From assembly GCA_034440395.1 (NCBI GenBank), contig JAWXBW010000012.1, positions 43,419-107,418 of the forward strand: 64,000 nt of DNA, written 5' to 3'. The first letter of the stretch is position 1, and each line of letters starts with the position of its first letter. The DNA comes from JAAUTS01 sp034440395. Its GTDB lineage: Bacteria > Verrucomicrobiota > Verrucomicrobiia > Methylacidiphilales > JAAUTS01. The position numbers and the translations under genes were made by a program. Shown here in pieces: positions 33,786-42,705 of this stretch. The notes under the pieces are model-generated. The model saw only the letters and a list, made by a program, of their open reading frames with translations, was not told where the DNA came from and ran no database searches.

Positions 33786-35027
33786 ATGTCACAGAACTAC
33801 ATACAAAACTTATTTGCAGAACGTATCGGTGGAAATCGCTACGGCCTAGATACCGCTATTTATAAATTCGAGAAGATTAAACGCGCCAAGCGTGCCGCCT
33901 TAGAGGCTAGGCCAGAGCTTGAAATGTTTGACCTAGGCGTCGGCGAGCCAGATGAAATGGCCTTCCCCGAAGTGGTCGAGACCCTGATCTCCGAATCAAA
34001 GAAACCAGAAAACCGTGGTTACTCTGACAACGGCGGTCCTCGCTTAAAAGAAGCTGCCGCTCATTACATGAAAAAAGTGTGCGGAGTAAATCTTGATCCT
34101 AATCAGCAAATTCTCCACTCCATCGGCTCCAAGGCTGCCCTGAGCATCCTGCCAGCCGCCTTTATTAATCCTGGAGATGTCGTCCTAATGACTACACCTG
34201 GTTATCCTGTCTTCGGCACTCATGCTAAATATTACGGAGGTGTCGTGCACAACTTACCACTCACCGAGGCCAATGGCTATTTACCTGATCTTAAAAGCAT
34301 ACCAGAATCTATCCGAAAACAGGCTAAAGTTTTGGTGATAAATTACCCAAATAACCCCACGGGTGCCAGCGCCACGCCAGCTTTTTTCGAAGAGGTAGTC
34401 ACATTCGCTAAAGAAAACGGCGTCATCGTCATTCACGACGCCGCCTATGCCGCACTCGTCTTCCAAGACAAACCTCTAAGCTTTCTCAGCACGCCTGGTG
34501 CGCTAGACGTAGGCATCGAACTACATTCCACCAGTAAGACCTTTAACATGACTGGTTGGCGTTGTGGTTTCGTGGCGGGTAACGAGCTCATCGTCAAAGC
34601 CTACGGTGATGTGAAAGATAACACTGACTCTGGCCAATTCCTAGGCATCCAAAATGCTTCGGCCTATTGCTTCGAACACCCCGAAATCACCGAAAAAATT
34701 GCGGCAAAATACTCTCGTCGCATGGATCTCTTGGTCCCAGTATTATGTAAACTAGGTTTTCCCGCTATTAAACCCGGCGGCTCCTTCTTTCTCTACGTGA
34801 AGGCGCCTAAGTTCGCTCAGAAAGGAACGGAAACTATTCCGTTCAAATCAGGTGAGGAGTTTTCTCAGTGGCTCATTCGTGATCATTCAATTTCGACCGT
34901 GCCTTGGGATGATGCGGGGAATTTCGTGCGCTTCAGCGTCACGTTTCAAGCTAAATCTGAGGCGGACGAGGTAAGAGTGGTTGGGGCGTTAGAGGAAAGA
35001 CTCTCGGCCTACGACTTTACCTTTTGA
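33786..35027 (+). CDS. dapL: LL-diaminopimelate aminotransferase
   Basis: PLP enzyme converting tetrahydrodipicolinate directly to LL-diaminopimelate for lysine and peptidoglycan. Class I/II fold: DLGVGEPDEMAFPEVV, RGYSDNGGP, TTPGYPVFGTH, NYPNNPTG, and the PLP lysine in HSTSKTFNMTGWRCGF. The N-terminal NYIQNLFAERIGGNRYG is a feature I recall from DapL of Verrucomicrobiota and related phyla. 413 residues. DapL rather than the succinylase genes supports a PVC-like organism. It is divergent from panC with almost no gap. Confidence 0.9.
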   Translation: MSQNYIQNLFAERIGGNRYGLDTAIYKFEKIKRAKRAALEARPELEMFDLGVGEPDEMAFPEVVETLISESKKPENRGYSDNGGPRLKEAAAHYMKKVCGVNLDPNQQILHSIGSKAALSILPAAFINPGDVVLMTTPGYPVFGTHAKYYGGVVHNLPLTEANGYLPDLKSIPESIRKQAKVLVINYPNNPTGASATPAFFEEVVTFAKENGVIVIHDAAYAALVFQDKPLSFLSTPGALDVGIELHSTSKTFNMTGWRCGFVAGNELIVKAYGDVKDNTDSGQFLGIQNASAYCFEHPEITEKIAAKYSRRMDLLVPVLCKLGFPAIKPGGSFFLYVKAPKFAQKGTETIPFKSGEEFSQWLIRDHSISTVPWDDAGNFVRFSVTFQAKSEADEVRVVGALEERLSAYDFTF

Positions 35028-35119
35028 AGAGGCCTAGAAGTGGGAACGGACTTTAATTGTCTTTATTTTTGCTTTTAAAATGAGCCCAATATTTTGCACT
35101 TTTTACAGCTCAGAATACC

Positions 35120-36064
35120 TTATTCTTTTTTAACAAGGAACATAAGAGCTGCTGGCCCTAAAATGACGATAAACAGACATGGCAGGATAAAAAGAACTAG
35201 CGGTATCATGATTTTAACGGGAGCTTGAGCAGCCGCTTTTTCTGCGCGTTGACGTCTTTTCACGCGCATAGACTCAGTCTGAATTTTAATAACTTCGGTT
35301 AAATTACCACCTAACTTCGTAATATAGTTAACAGCAGAAACGAAAGTCCTCAGATCATCTACCCCAGTTCTTTTGGCTAAGTTAACCAGAGCGTCGTAGC
35401 GGGAAATACCTAAACTAATTTCTCTTAAAGTGCGCTTCATCTCATCAGAAAGGGCGCCTTTGGTTCTTTCCGCCACGATTGCCATAGCCCCATCAAAAGC
35501 CATCCCAGCTTGTACGCTGATGCTTATTAAGTCGAAGGTAAATGGCAGTGCGAGGAGTATCTCATGCTGTCTTTTTTTTGCCTTCCCCGCGACGATACCG
35601 ACGGGTAAACGATATCCTAAAAAAGCCGCAATCGCACAACCGCCTACGAGCATTAGTAGGGAAATTTTCCCAGCAATAAGATGGGGTAAAAATAAGATAA
35701 AACATCCCACAGGTAGTATCGACATTAATATCCAACTCAAAGTAGTTAACTGAACACCCGTGAGAACTCCCATAAGCCCAGCCTGAGCAATATTCATGTC
35801 CGCCTTTGCAATCATCGTTGCTGGAGTCAATGCACTAAAGTTTTTTGAAAGTTTATTTGATAAGGGAAGAAAAATACGGGTCATGATATTTTTATCCATG
35901 ACTTCAGCATCGCGAATACCTACGCCTGATCCTTGCAGTTCATTATTTTGAGCTGTACGAACACGAGAAGCAAGACTCTCTATTTTGGGTTTACTAAGAG
36001 TAAAAGCCTTTGCTAAGAGTATTAGCGTCAAACTTATTGTGATACCAATTAAAATTAACATCAT
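35120..36064 (-). CDS. tadC: Tad pilus inner-membrane protein TadC
   Basis: 314 residues with an N-terminal membrane segment, two central segments (about 95-150), a T2SS-F domain (PFTFDLISISVQAGMAFDGAMA near 175), and a C-terminal membrane segment (IMIPLVLFILPCLFIVILG). TadB and TadC form the platform of the Tad machine. The downstream end converges with dapL; there is no tadD or tadE/F after it, so the visible locus stops here. Confidence 0.9.
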   Translation of the reverse strand: MMLILIGITISLTLILLAKAFTLSKPKIESLASRVRTAQNNELQGSGVGIRDAEVMDKNIMTRIFLPLSNKLSKNFSALTPATMIAKADMNIAQAGLMGVLTGVQLTTLSWILMSILPVGCFILFLPHLIAGKISLLMLVGGCAIAAFLGYRLPVGIVAGKAKKRQHEILLALPFTFDLISISVQAGMAFDGAMAIVAERTKGALSDEMKRTLREISLGISRYDALVNLAKRTGVDDLRTFVSAVNYITKLGGNLTEVIKIQTESMRVKRRQRAEKAAAQAPVKIMIPLVLFILPCLFIVILGPAALMFLVKKE

Positions 36065-36076
36065 ATATTTTTAATT

Positions 36077-37063
36077 TTAAACTTCAATGTCAATGATACG
36101 ATAAATGATGAAAGCACCAGTCGCCTGTAAACCGAGAGCAAATGCCATTACAAAATAACCTGGAATTGTTTTTAACAAAGGAGCCATGTAACCAGGATTA
36201 ATAAAGCTGACTGCAAGAGCAATAACAAAGGGCAAAGAACCAACCAAAGCTCCTGATATTTTCCCTTGGGTCGTTAGAGTATCAATCATTCCTTTAATCT
36301 TGATTCGCTCTCGAACTGTGGCAGCTGTCGTGTCGAGAATTTCTGCGAGGTTGCCACCCACTTTTCGTTGTATAATGTAGGCACTTACCACTATTTGTAA
36401 ATCCTCCGAAGGAACTCGTGACAACATGTTTTCCATAGACTCGGCTTCAGGTAAGCCTAAGTTAACTTCTTTGATTACTTGCTTAAATTCTGCGGCAATA
36501 GGATCTTCAGATTCACCGACAGCTACCTGACAACCTTGTAAAAAAGTTTGCCCAGCTCGCAAAGAGTTCACTACTAGAAGAAGGAAGTCCGCCATTTGAA
36601 TCCCGAACTTAGTTATGCGTGATTTTTTTTTAATCAGGATATAAGGAAGATGCAGGAGTGCGAAGGGAATGCCCATAAGCAAGGCCAATCCGATGTTCTT
36701 AAATATAAAAAAACCTATAGCTACACCTAATATAACAAAAACTGCTCTGAAAATTAAAAATTCCGAAACACGTAAAGGTATGTCAGCTCTGGCCAACTCC
36801 TCTTCCATGTGGGTGAAATAGGCATCGCCTGTTAGTTTTCCTAAGAGGGGTTTTAAGTCAATATCTGACAGAACAGACTTCTTAGGTGCAGCTTCATCAG
36901 GAATAACAAATTCACCACGTAACTCTTCTGGCACTTGCGAAAGACGCTGCACACGGGACTTAACGACCGAAACTTCTTCTTTGTAGAAAAAAAGTTGCCC
37001 TATCGCCATGGCTAAAACAACCAAGGTTAAAAGTATGAAAATGGACAGGGCGGCAAATAACAT
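36077..37063 (-). CDS. tadB: Tad pilus inner-membrane protein TadB
   Basis: 328 residues. N-terminal membrane anchor (about 1-25), a soluble stretch, a central membrane pair (about 105-145), a T2SS-F domain with FLLLVVNSLRAGQTFLQG and GGNLAEILDTTA, and C-terminal segments ending near residue 325. It follows cpaF by 1 bp and precedes tadC by 12 bp, showing tight operon structure. Confidence 0.92.
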   Translation of the reverse strand: MLFAALSIFILLTLVVLAMAIGQLFFYKEEVSVVKSRVQRLSQVPEELRGEFVIPDEAAPKKSVLSDIDLKPLLGKLTGDAYFTHMEEELARADIPLRVSEFLIFRAVFVILGVAIGFFIFKNIGLALLMGIPFALLHLPYILIKKKSRITKFGIQMADFLLLVVNSLRAGQTFLQGCQVAVGESEDPIAAEFKQVIKEVNLGLPEAESMENMLSRVPSEDLQIVVSAYIIQRKVGGNLAEILDTTAATVRERIKIKGMIDTLTTQGKISGALVGSLPFVIALAVSFINPGYMAPLLKTIPGYFVMAFALGLQATGAFIIYRIIDIEV

Positions 37064-37064
37064 A

Positions 37065-38504
37065 TTAGACCTCCATGCTTGTTTGGAAGACTTCTATCGG
37101 TAAATTTTCTCCATGTGCACGTAAGTGATCCATACATTTAGGCACGATTCCGCAGCCACGGAAAACGCCAGAAACTTTACCTTCTTGACTAATACCTTTT
37201 TGCTCAAATTTAAATAGATCTTGCAACGTGATAACTGTCCCTTCCATTCCTTGGACTTCTGTTATGTAGGTAAATTTTCTCGACCCATCCTGTAAACGGC
37301 TGCACTGAACAAATAAGTGGATGGCTCCTGCGATCTGCTCTTTAATGGCTTTTTCGGGTAATTCCACCCCTGCCATCATGACGAGAGTAGAAATACGAGC
37401 TAACGCCTCTCTTGGCGAGTTGGCGTGGGTTGTAGTCAAGGAGCCGTCATGCCCAGTGTTCATAGCTTGTAGCATGTCCAGTGCTTCACCACCACGACAC
37501 TCGCCAATAACGATACGATCTGGCCTCATTCGCAAACAACTTCTCACAAGATCACGGATGGTTATGGCTCCTTTACCCTCAATATTGGCAGGCTTTGATT
37601 CAAGTCTAACCACGTGATCTTGCATTAACACTAATTCTGCAGCATCTTCCACCGTGATAATTCGATTACCATCCGGTATGTAAGATGAAAGAGCATTAAG
37701 AGCCGTTGTTTTACCTGATCCGGTGCCCCCTGAGATAACGATGTTCAGTGCTCCCCGTACGGCTGATTGGAGAAACATAATCATGCCTTTAGATAAGGCT
37801 TTATACTCCATGAGCTTTTCCATCGTTAGCTTATTCTTACTAAATTTTCTAATCGTAACAGTAGCTCCATCGAGAGCACAGGGAGGAACTACGACGTTTA
37901 CACGTGAGCCATCGGGAAGGCGAGCATCGCAAATAGGGCTGGATTCATCAACGCGCCGACCCAAAGGAGAAAGTATCTTATCGATAACGCGTCGTAGGCT
38001 AGCTTCATCTACAAATTTTACAGGAGAAATGGCTACCTTACCTTTTTGTTCGATATAAATTTTAGACGCCCCATTGACCATAATTTCGGTGATGCTTTCA
38101 TCCCTGAGTAGTTCCTCTAAAGGACCGAAGCCGACCATTTCATTGATAACATCGTTGACCAACTTATCACGCAATTGCTTGCCGATAGGTATCCTATCTG
38201 CGTTTAGTTTCTCATCGATTAGTTGTTCAATAGTTTGAACCAAAGCTTCTTTATTCCCACTATTTAGAAGCTGGGGATTAATTCGTTGAATCAAAAAAGG
38301 CAAGAGTGTTTTTTTAAAGGCCAGAAGAAAATCATTAGCTGCATTGGCCGAACTGACCGCAGGAAGATGTGGGGAACCTGAGCCTGAGGTAGGCTGACCT
38401 GTGCCCGTGGTTGCAGGTCCTTGAGGACGTAAACTTACTTGTGGTTTTGCCGCAGCAGGCCTTTGCCCTGGGGCTCCTCCATATCCTGGTGGTATTGGTC
38501 TCAT
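37065..38504 (-). CDS. cpaF: Tad pilus assembly ATPase CpaF/TadA
   Basis: 479-residue secretion ATPase. A Pro/Gly-rich N-terminal tail (residues 1-55) precedes the helical domain. Walker A GGTGSGKTT is at 259-267, VEDAAEL is the Asp box, and RIVIGECRGGEALDML is the Walker B/His region with HANSPREALARI after it. The low-complexity N-terminus is longer than usual for CpaF. It powers assembly or retraction of a Flp-type pilus. Confidence 0.96.
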   Translation of the reverse strand: MRPIPPGYGGAPGQRPAAAKPQVSLRPQGPATTGTGQPTSGSGSPHLPAVSSANAANDFLLAFKKTLLPFLIQRINPQLLNSGNKEALVQTIEQLIDEKLNADRIPIGKQLRDKLVNDVINEMVGFGPLEELLRDESITEIMVNGASKIYIEQKGKVAISPVKFVDEASLRRVIDKILSPLGRRVDESSPICDARLPDGSRVNVVVPPCALDGATVTIRKFSKNKLTMEKLMEYKALSKGMIMFLQSAVRGALNIVISGGTGSGKTTALNALSSYIPDGNRIITVEDAAELVLMQDHVVRLESKPANIEGKGAITIRDLVRSCLRMRPDRIVIGECRGGEALDMLQAMNTGHDGSLTTTHANSPREALARISTLVMMAGVELPEKAIKEQIAGAIHLFVQCSRLQDGSRKFTYITEVQGMEGTVITLQDLFKFEQKGISQEGKVSGVFRGCGIVPKCMDHLRAHGENLPIEVFQTSMEV

Positions 38505-38570
38505 AGGCTATTCTTCTTTAAATTGAAAATTGGATCAATCTTATTAGTAAGTAGTTTAGATAGATTCAGG

Positions 38571-39698
38571 CTAGGCCCAGCGTTGTATGGTGTACTCCGC
38601 AAGCTTACCGACTACCGATGAAAAAGGATGGTCTTTCTTAATATCTATTATAGGTTTTCCGCTATTGATGCTATAGGTGGCTTCTGCAGGACAACTAGGC
38701 AAATAAGCTGTGATAGGATGCCCTAAGATTTCTTCTATTTCCGTCTCTGACAGCTCTGTGCCTACTTCGGCATTATTGATAATAACTTTAAATTTTTCGG
38801 AGTTGGCGCCTTTTCCTATTAATGCTTTCATCCACCTTTGCGTAGCCATCAAACGTGCCAAATCACGGGTAGTTATTACATAAACTAAATCCGCCTCTTC
38901 TACCGCAGCAAAAGTTGGCGGCATATCATAAGAGCCTGAATCAACCACTACAAAATCGTTGATACTTCTGGATTCTTTTAAAAGATGCAGCGCAGACTCC
39001 TGAGTAAACGACCAAAAATCAAAATCATCGTTGGGACAGGCTAAAAAATCAAAACCTAATTTGTGCTCAGCACAGAGATTTTTTAGTAATCCTGAGTCAA
39101 GAGTTAAACCCTGAGAAATAGCATCCATGATTGTATTGCGGGGAACTTGATCCAACATGGTAAAAAAATCACCTGGACTCATGCTGTAATCAATCAAAGT
39201 TACGGCGGCTCCTTGTTTAGCCATTGAGATGACTAAGTTTGTTGCGAAAATCGATTTGCCAACACCTGACCTTGCTCCAGCGACAGCAATGACATAACAA
39301 GAGGATGGCACAACATCCAAAGCAGCTGTATCCAAGTTTTTTAGTGCTTGTGTCAGAATGCTCAACACACCATGCGGATTCAAAGGTGGAACGATAACAT
39401 CTCTTAGCCCAAGTTGGAGAATTTTTTGCCAGACATCACCTCCCTCATTACCTTGCAGAACAGGAACAAACACGATGGCAGGGTGTTTCTGCCTAAGCTG
39501 CTGAATTACAGCAAACCCATCCGCATCGGGTAACTTTACTTGTATTACTACGATACCAACACCAGCTGGAAATTTGGATAATGCATCGCCAGCACTTTGC
39601 GAATATCCCTTAAAAATGAACTGGGGATGATCCTGAATTGCTGATCTTATAACCTGATTTACGGCAGGTTCTGAGTGAATGAGAAATAGTCCAGCCAT
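38571..39698 (-). CDS. tadZ: Tad localisation ATPase TadZ/CpaE with pseudo-receiver domain
   Basis: 375 residues. Residues 1-120 have a response-regulator-like fold, but the phospho-acceptor position in VVIQVKLPDADG is Gln (Q53), not Asp. Residues 130-370 are a MinD/ParA-like ATPase with deviant Walker A GARSGVGKS (141-149), LIDYSMSPGDF, and VVDSGSYDMPP. TadZ places the Tad machine, often at a pole. It is between the secretin and cpaF genes, the usual place. Confidence 0.92.
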   Translation of the reverse strand: MAGLFLIHSEPAVNQVIRSAIQDHPQFIFKGYSQSAGDALSKFPAGVGIVVIQVKLPDADGFAVIQQLRQKHPAIVFVPVLQGNEGGDVWQKILQLGLRDVIVPPLNPHGVLSILTQALKNLDTAALDVVPSSCYVIAVAGARSGVGKSIFATNLVISMAKQGAAVTLIDYSMSPGDFFTMLDQVPRNTIMDAISQGLTLDSGLLKNLCAEHKLGFDFLACPNDDFDFWSFTQESALHLLKESRSINDFVVVDSGSYDMPPTFAAVEEADLVYVITTRDLARLMATQRWMKALIGKGANSEKFKVIINNAEVGTELSETEIEEILGHPITAYLPSCPAEATYSINSGKPIIDIKKDHPFSSVVGKLAEYTIQRWA

Positions 39699-39739
39699 GA
39701 GTGCAAATTATCAGTAAAGCGCAAGCTGTGTAAAGTTAG

Positions 39740-41692
39740 TTATGGCGTAGGAGTTGGAGTGGGCGCTGGCGCTGGATCAACCAAAGCTTCTGTTTCGTCT
39801 TTTTTTAGATCTGTAGGCTCTACTTCAAGAGCTTGTTCGCTGTTATCAGGGCGAACAGATAAAGTGCCCGATGGCACAGATGACTGAGGAGTAGTGCTTA
39901 GTTTGTTGAGCTGAACCGGTGGGAAATCTGAAGGTGCTTTTTCCATGATTGTAACTTCACGCGGCGTTACATTACCAGCGCTGATCCTGACGGGTTTGGA
40001 TGCAGGTTTTCTGGATCCGAGATCCTCTAATACTTTTTCCGTTTCAGGCATACCCAGCTTGCGCTCGTTAATTTCATTTTCCAAAGGTGTTTTGTCGCCG
40101 AAATCACTGCGGTTAGCATCCGCCGTAAGACCTAAAACTGTTGGCTCCAGCACAAAGATCAACTCCCTTTTTACTTTACCATTAACTCTATTTTTAAAGA
40201 GTTCTCCTAAAATTGGAATTTTTTCAATAAAAGGTATAGATTCCATGTTTTTTCTTGTCTGATCATCAAACAAGCCGCCTATGATAAGAGACTGACCAGA
40301 CTTCATTGCTACTTTGGTTTCAACGAAATTCGTATTGAAACTTGGCACTCCTCCAACCTCAGCTCCAAGCGTGGTAATATCAGGCTGAATGGTCATCCTC
40401 ATGATACCATTTTCATCAATAGTTCTTATGGTCTCGGATCTATCAGTACCGCCTAAAATCTTACTGGCTGGCACAGCAGGAGAAGCTATCGGCACAAGAC
40501 CCTCTGATCCGAGCGGACGCATGATGGCAGTGTCATATCTTGTAGTAGGCAATATCCTTAATGTCACGCCTATTTGCCTAAAGACCACACTAATAACTGT
40601 CGTATTAGTATTAGGATCAATTGTTCTTGTTTGAATAGGTATCTGTGACCCCACATTGAAAACAGCGGCTTGGCCGTTAATAACGGTTAAAGTGGGCTCT
40701 TGTAGGACTTTACTTGCACTGTTAGCTTTACCTAAATTCACATTCGCCCGGATATCGCCACCAAAGGGATTTAACGGATTACCAAAAATCGGAACTCCAT
40801 TTACCACTTCAAAAAAAGGTGCTGATGACGCAAAGGACATACCAAAGCCTTGTGGGCTTGCTGTGTTCAATGTGTTAGGGTTATTGATTGAACTATATTG
40901 AATGCCGATATTACTGTCCTCACTACGTTCCACACTCACTACTTTGACCTTAATTTTCATTTGTAAATAGGTGCGTATGCTCATCAGATTAACTATGTTA
41001 TTAGAGTATGCATAAGCGACATTGAGAGCCTTGTCCGACACCAATTCATTTTCCACTTCACCAGAAAGAATGATCGTTGAGCGGAAATCATCTGCGCTGA
41101 GCGAAGTGCCCGTAGCACTTCCAGCCGTCTGCCCGCGAGGTGCTAAAATTTCAGAGGCTGTTTCACTACCAAAAGATCTGGTCAAATTCGCACCAACCAA
41201 AGCCGACTGAGGTGGCATCATTCTAACTCTTAATCCAGGATCGCCCACAAACTCTAAGATAGCTGCCTCCACTTCCTTTTCGATACTATTTTCTGTGAAA
41301 CGAGCTGCAACGACTATCTCATAAACTTTTGTTTCACCATCCTCCGTAACCTCAACTTTTGATCTTCCCGTCGTGCGCAAAGCTACGATGAGCTTATCAT
41401 TTACCTCATTAGGCTGCGATAAAATGATAGGTTCAGCTAAAACTTTTCCAGCCTCGTCCTTAAATTCCCAATATCCATCAATGGCAACAAGCTTATTATC
41501 AATCTTTATATTAGCTGTGGTGGCGTCACGAACAGGAATAGCTAAATTCTCCTGAGGAAAGCCTTTCAACTGAATGTTAGTATTCTTTTTCTGCATCTGT
41601 GGTGTGCCAAAAGTGGAGTCTTGAGACAGCCCAAGACTTGGACAGAGAAGTAGCAGTAGAACTAGCTTTAAAATTAAGTTACAGTATTTCAT
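39740..41692 (-). CDS. cpaC: Tad outer-membrane secretin CpaC/RcpA
   Basis: 650 residues. Signal peptide about 1-23 (LLLLCPSLGLSQ). An N-terminal pilus-assembly domain follows (IPVRDATTANIKIDNKLVAI) and a BON-like region (LNVAYAYSNNIVNLM). The secretin core is about 320-545, with the motif VPSFNTNFVETKVAMKSGQS and IPILGELFKNR near the end. After it is a 100-residue Pro-rich tail ending in repeated PTPTP, absent from most CpaC proteins. It forms the outer-membrane ring for pilus export. Confidence 0.94.
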   Translation of the reverse strand: MKYCNLILKLVLLLLLCPSLGLSQDSTFGTPQMQKKNTNIQLKGFPQENLAIPVRDATTANIKIDNKLVAIDGYWEFKDEAGKVLAEPIILSQPNEVNDKLIVALRTTGRSKVEVTEDGETKVYEIVVAARFTENSIEKEVEAAILEFVGDPGLRVRMMPPQSALVGANLTRSFGSETASEILAPRGQTAGSATGTSLSADDFRSTIILSGEVENELVSDKALNVAYAYSNNIVNLMSIRTYLQMKIKVKVVSVERSEDSNIGIQYSSINNPNTLNTASPQGFGMSFASSAPFFEVVNGVPIFGNPLNPFGGDIRANVNLGKANSASKVLQEPTLTVINGQAAVFNVGSQIPIQTRTIDPNTNTTVISVVFRQIGVTLRILPTTRYDTAIMRPLGSEGLVPIASPAVPASKILGGTDRSETIRTIDENGIMRMTIQPDITTLGAEVGGVPSFNTNFVETKVAMKSGQSLIIGGLFDDQTRKNMESIPFIEKIPILGELFKNRVNGKVKRELIFVLEPTVLGLTADANRSDFGDKTPLENEINERKLGMPETEKVLEDLGSRKPASKPVRISAGNVTPREVTIMEKAPSDFPPVQLNKLSTTPQSSVPSGTLSVRPDNSEQALEVEPTDLKKDETEALVDPAPAPTPTPTP

Positions 41693-41707
41693 TTATAGTG
41701 CCTTTAT

Positions 41708-42595
41708 TTACAGAACTTTTCTACGACTAGGCGCTGGCGTAGGTGCTTGAACCGGCGCCACCTCAGCTTTTTTCTCTACCACCTGATTTAAGCCATCAAT
41801 AATCTTATTATGCAGCGGATTGGTAATAACCCTTATTTCATCATCATCAAAACGCCGTAAGATTAAGGAAACACCTTGAGAGCTTCTGAGCGCACCCATA
41901 ATAACTTCTGCATCGCGAGCGGTAACGTCAAAAGTAGCTATCGTCCCCTCACCTAAACGCTTACCTTGATTACTAGGTCCGGTAGCTTGCGTAGGCGCTC
42001 CTCCCCCTGCTGAGTCAACCTCGCCCTTATAGATATCCACGACGCGCACACGTTGCATAAAAGTTACGGCAATCAATCCGCCATAAAGCTCCTGCCCTCT
42101 AGCTAAAGAATCCTTATCTGGAGAAAACATTCCTACTAAGTCAACATAATCACCTAGCTTGATAACGAAACCGCTAGTTCCTATACCGTCTACGGGCATA
42201 GAAATAATACGCCTACCAGGTTCAATCATGTAAGATGCTCGTGGTAATTGGGAGGGCGTAACTGCTTTTGACGACAGAATCATATCTCCCTTTGGAATAA
42301 ATACCGATGACAGTTTACCATCTAATTCACTTCCGAGAGTCAGGGCTGTTGGGGGCACCAAATCCTTAGGTAGCTCCACTACTTGAAAACTTAATGGTCC
42401 GAAATTTTTCCCAGGTGGGATATCGCTGCTGGCAACTAGTACTTTACCCGTCTCTTTTACTACCGCAACGCCAGCCACTGTGTTATTTCCAGATTTCGCT
42501 CTTTCTATTTTCACAAATTTTTGGATAAGAAAAATAGAGATGGCTCCTAGTATCAAAGCCAAAACGATAAGTAAATTAAATGCCTTATTTTTCAT
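41708..42595 (-). CDS. cpaB: Tad pilus protein CpaB/RcpC (SAF domain)
   Basis: 295 residues. N-terminal membrane anchor (about 8-26), then a SAF domain starting VLVASSDIPPGKNFGPLSF, and RIISMPVDGIGTSGFVIKLGDYVDL, the shared CpaB pattern. It stabilises the secretin, probably by binding peptidoglycan. It is the first gene of the six-gene Tad run; its promoter should lie in the 110-bp gap shared with the divergent peptidase gene. Confidence 0.92.
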   Translation of the reverse strand: MKNKAFNLLIVLALILGAISIFLIQKFVKIERAKSGNNTVAGVAVVKETGKVLVASSDIPPGKNFGPLSFQVVELPKDLVPPTALTLGSELDGKLSSVFIPKGDMILSSKAVTPSQLPRASYMIEPGRRIISMPVDGIGTSGFVIKLGDYVDLVGMFSPDKDSLARGQELYGGLIAVTFMQRVRVVDIYKGEVDSAGGGAPTQATGPSNQGKRLGEGTIATFDVTARDAEVIMGALRSSQGVSLILRRFDDDEIRVITNPLHNKIIDGLNQVVEKKAEVAPVQAPTPAPSRRKVL

Positions 42596-42705
42596 TAGTA
42601 TTTACATAATAACTAGTAAAATATTTCATTAAGGTCAAGCGGTTTGTTCTCTAATAAGACTAAGTCTTTCCATTTATTCACAATTCCTTATATGTTGGTG
42701 TAATC

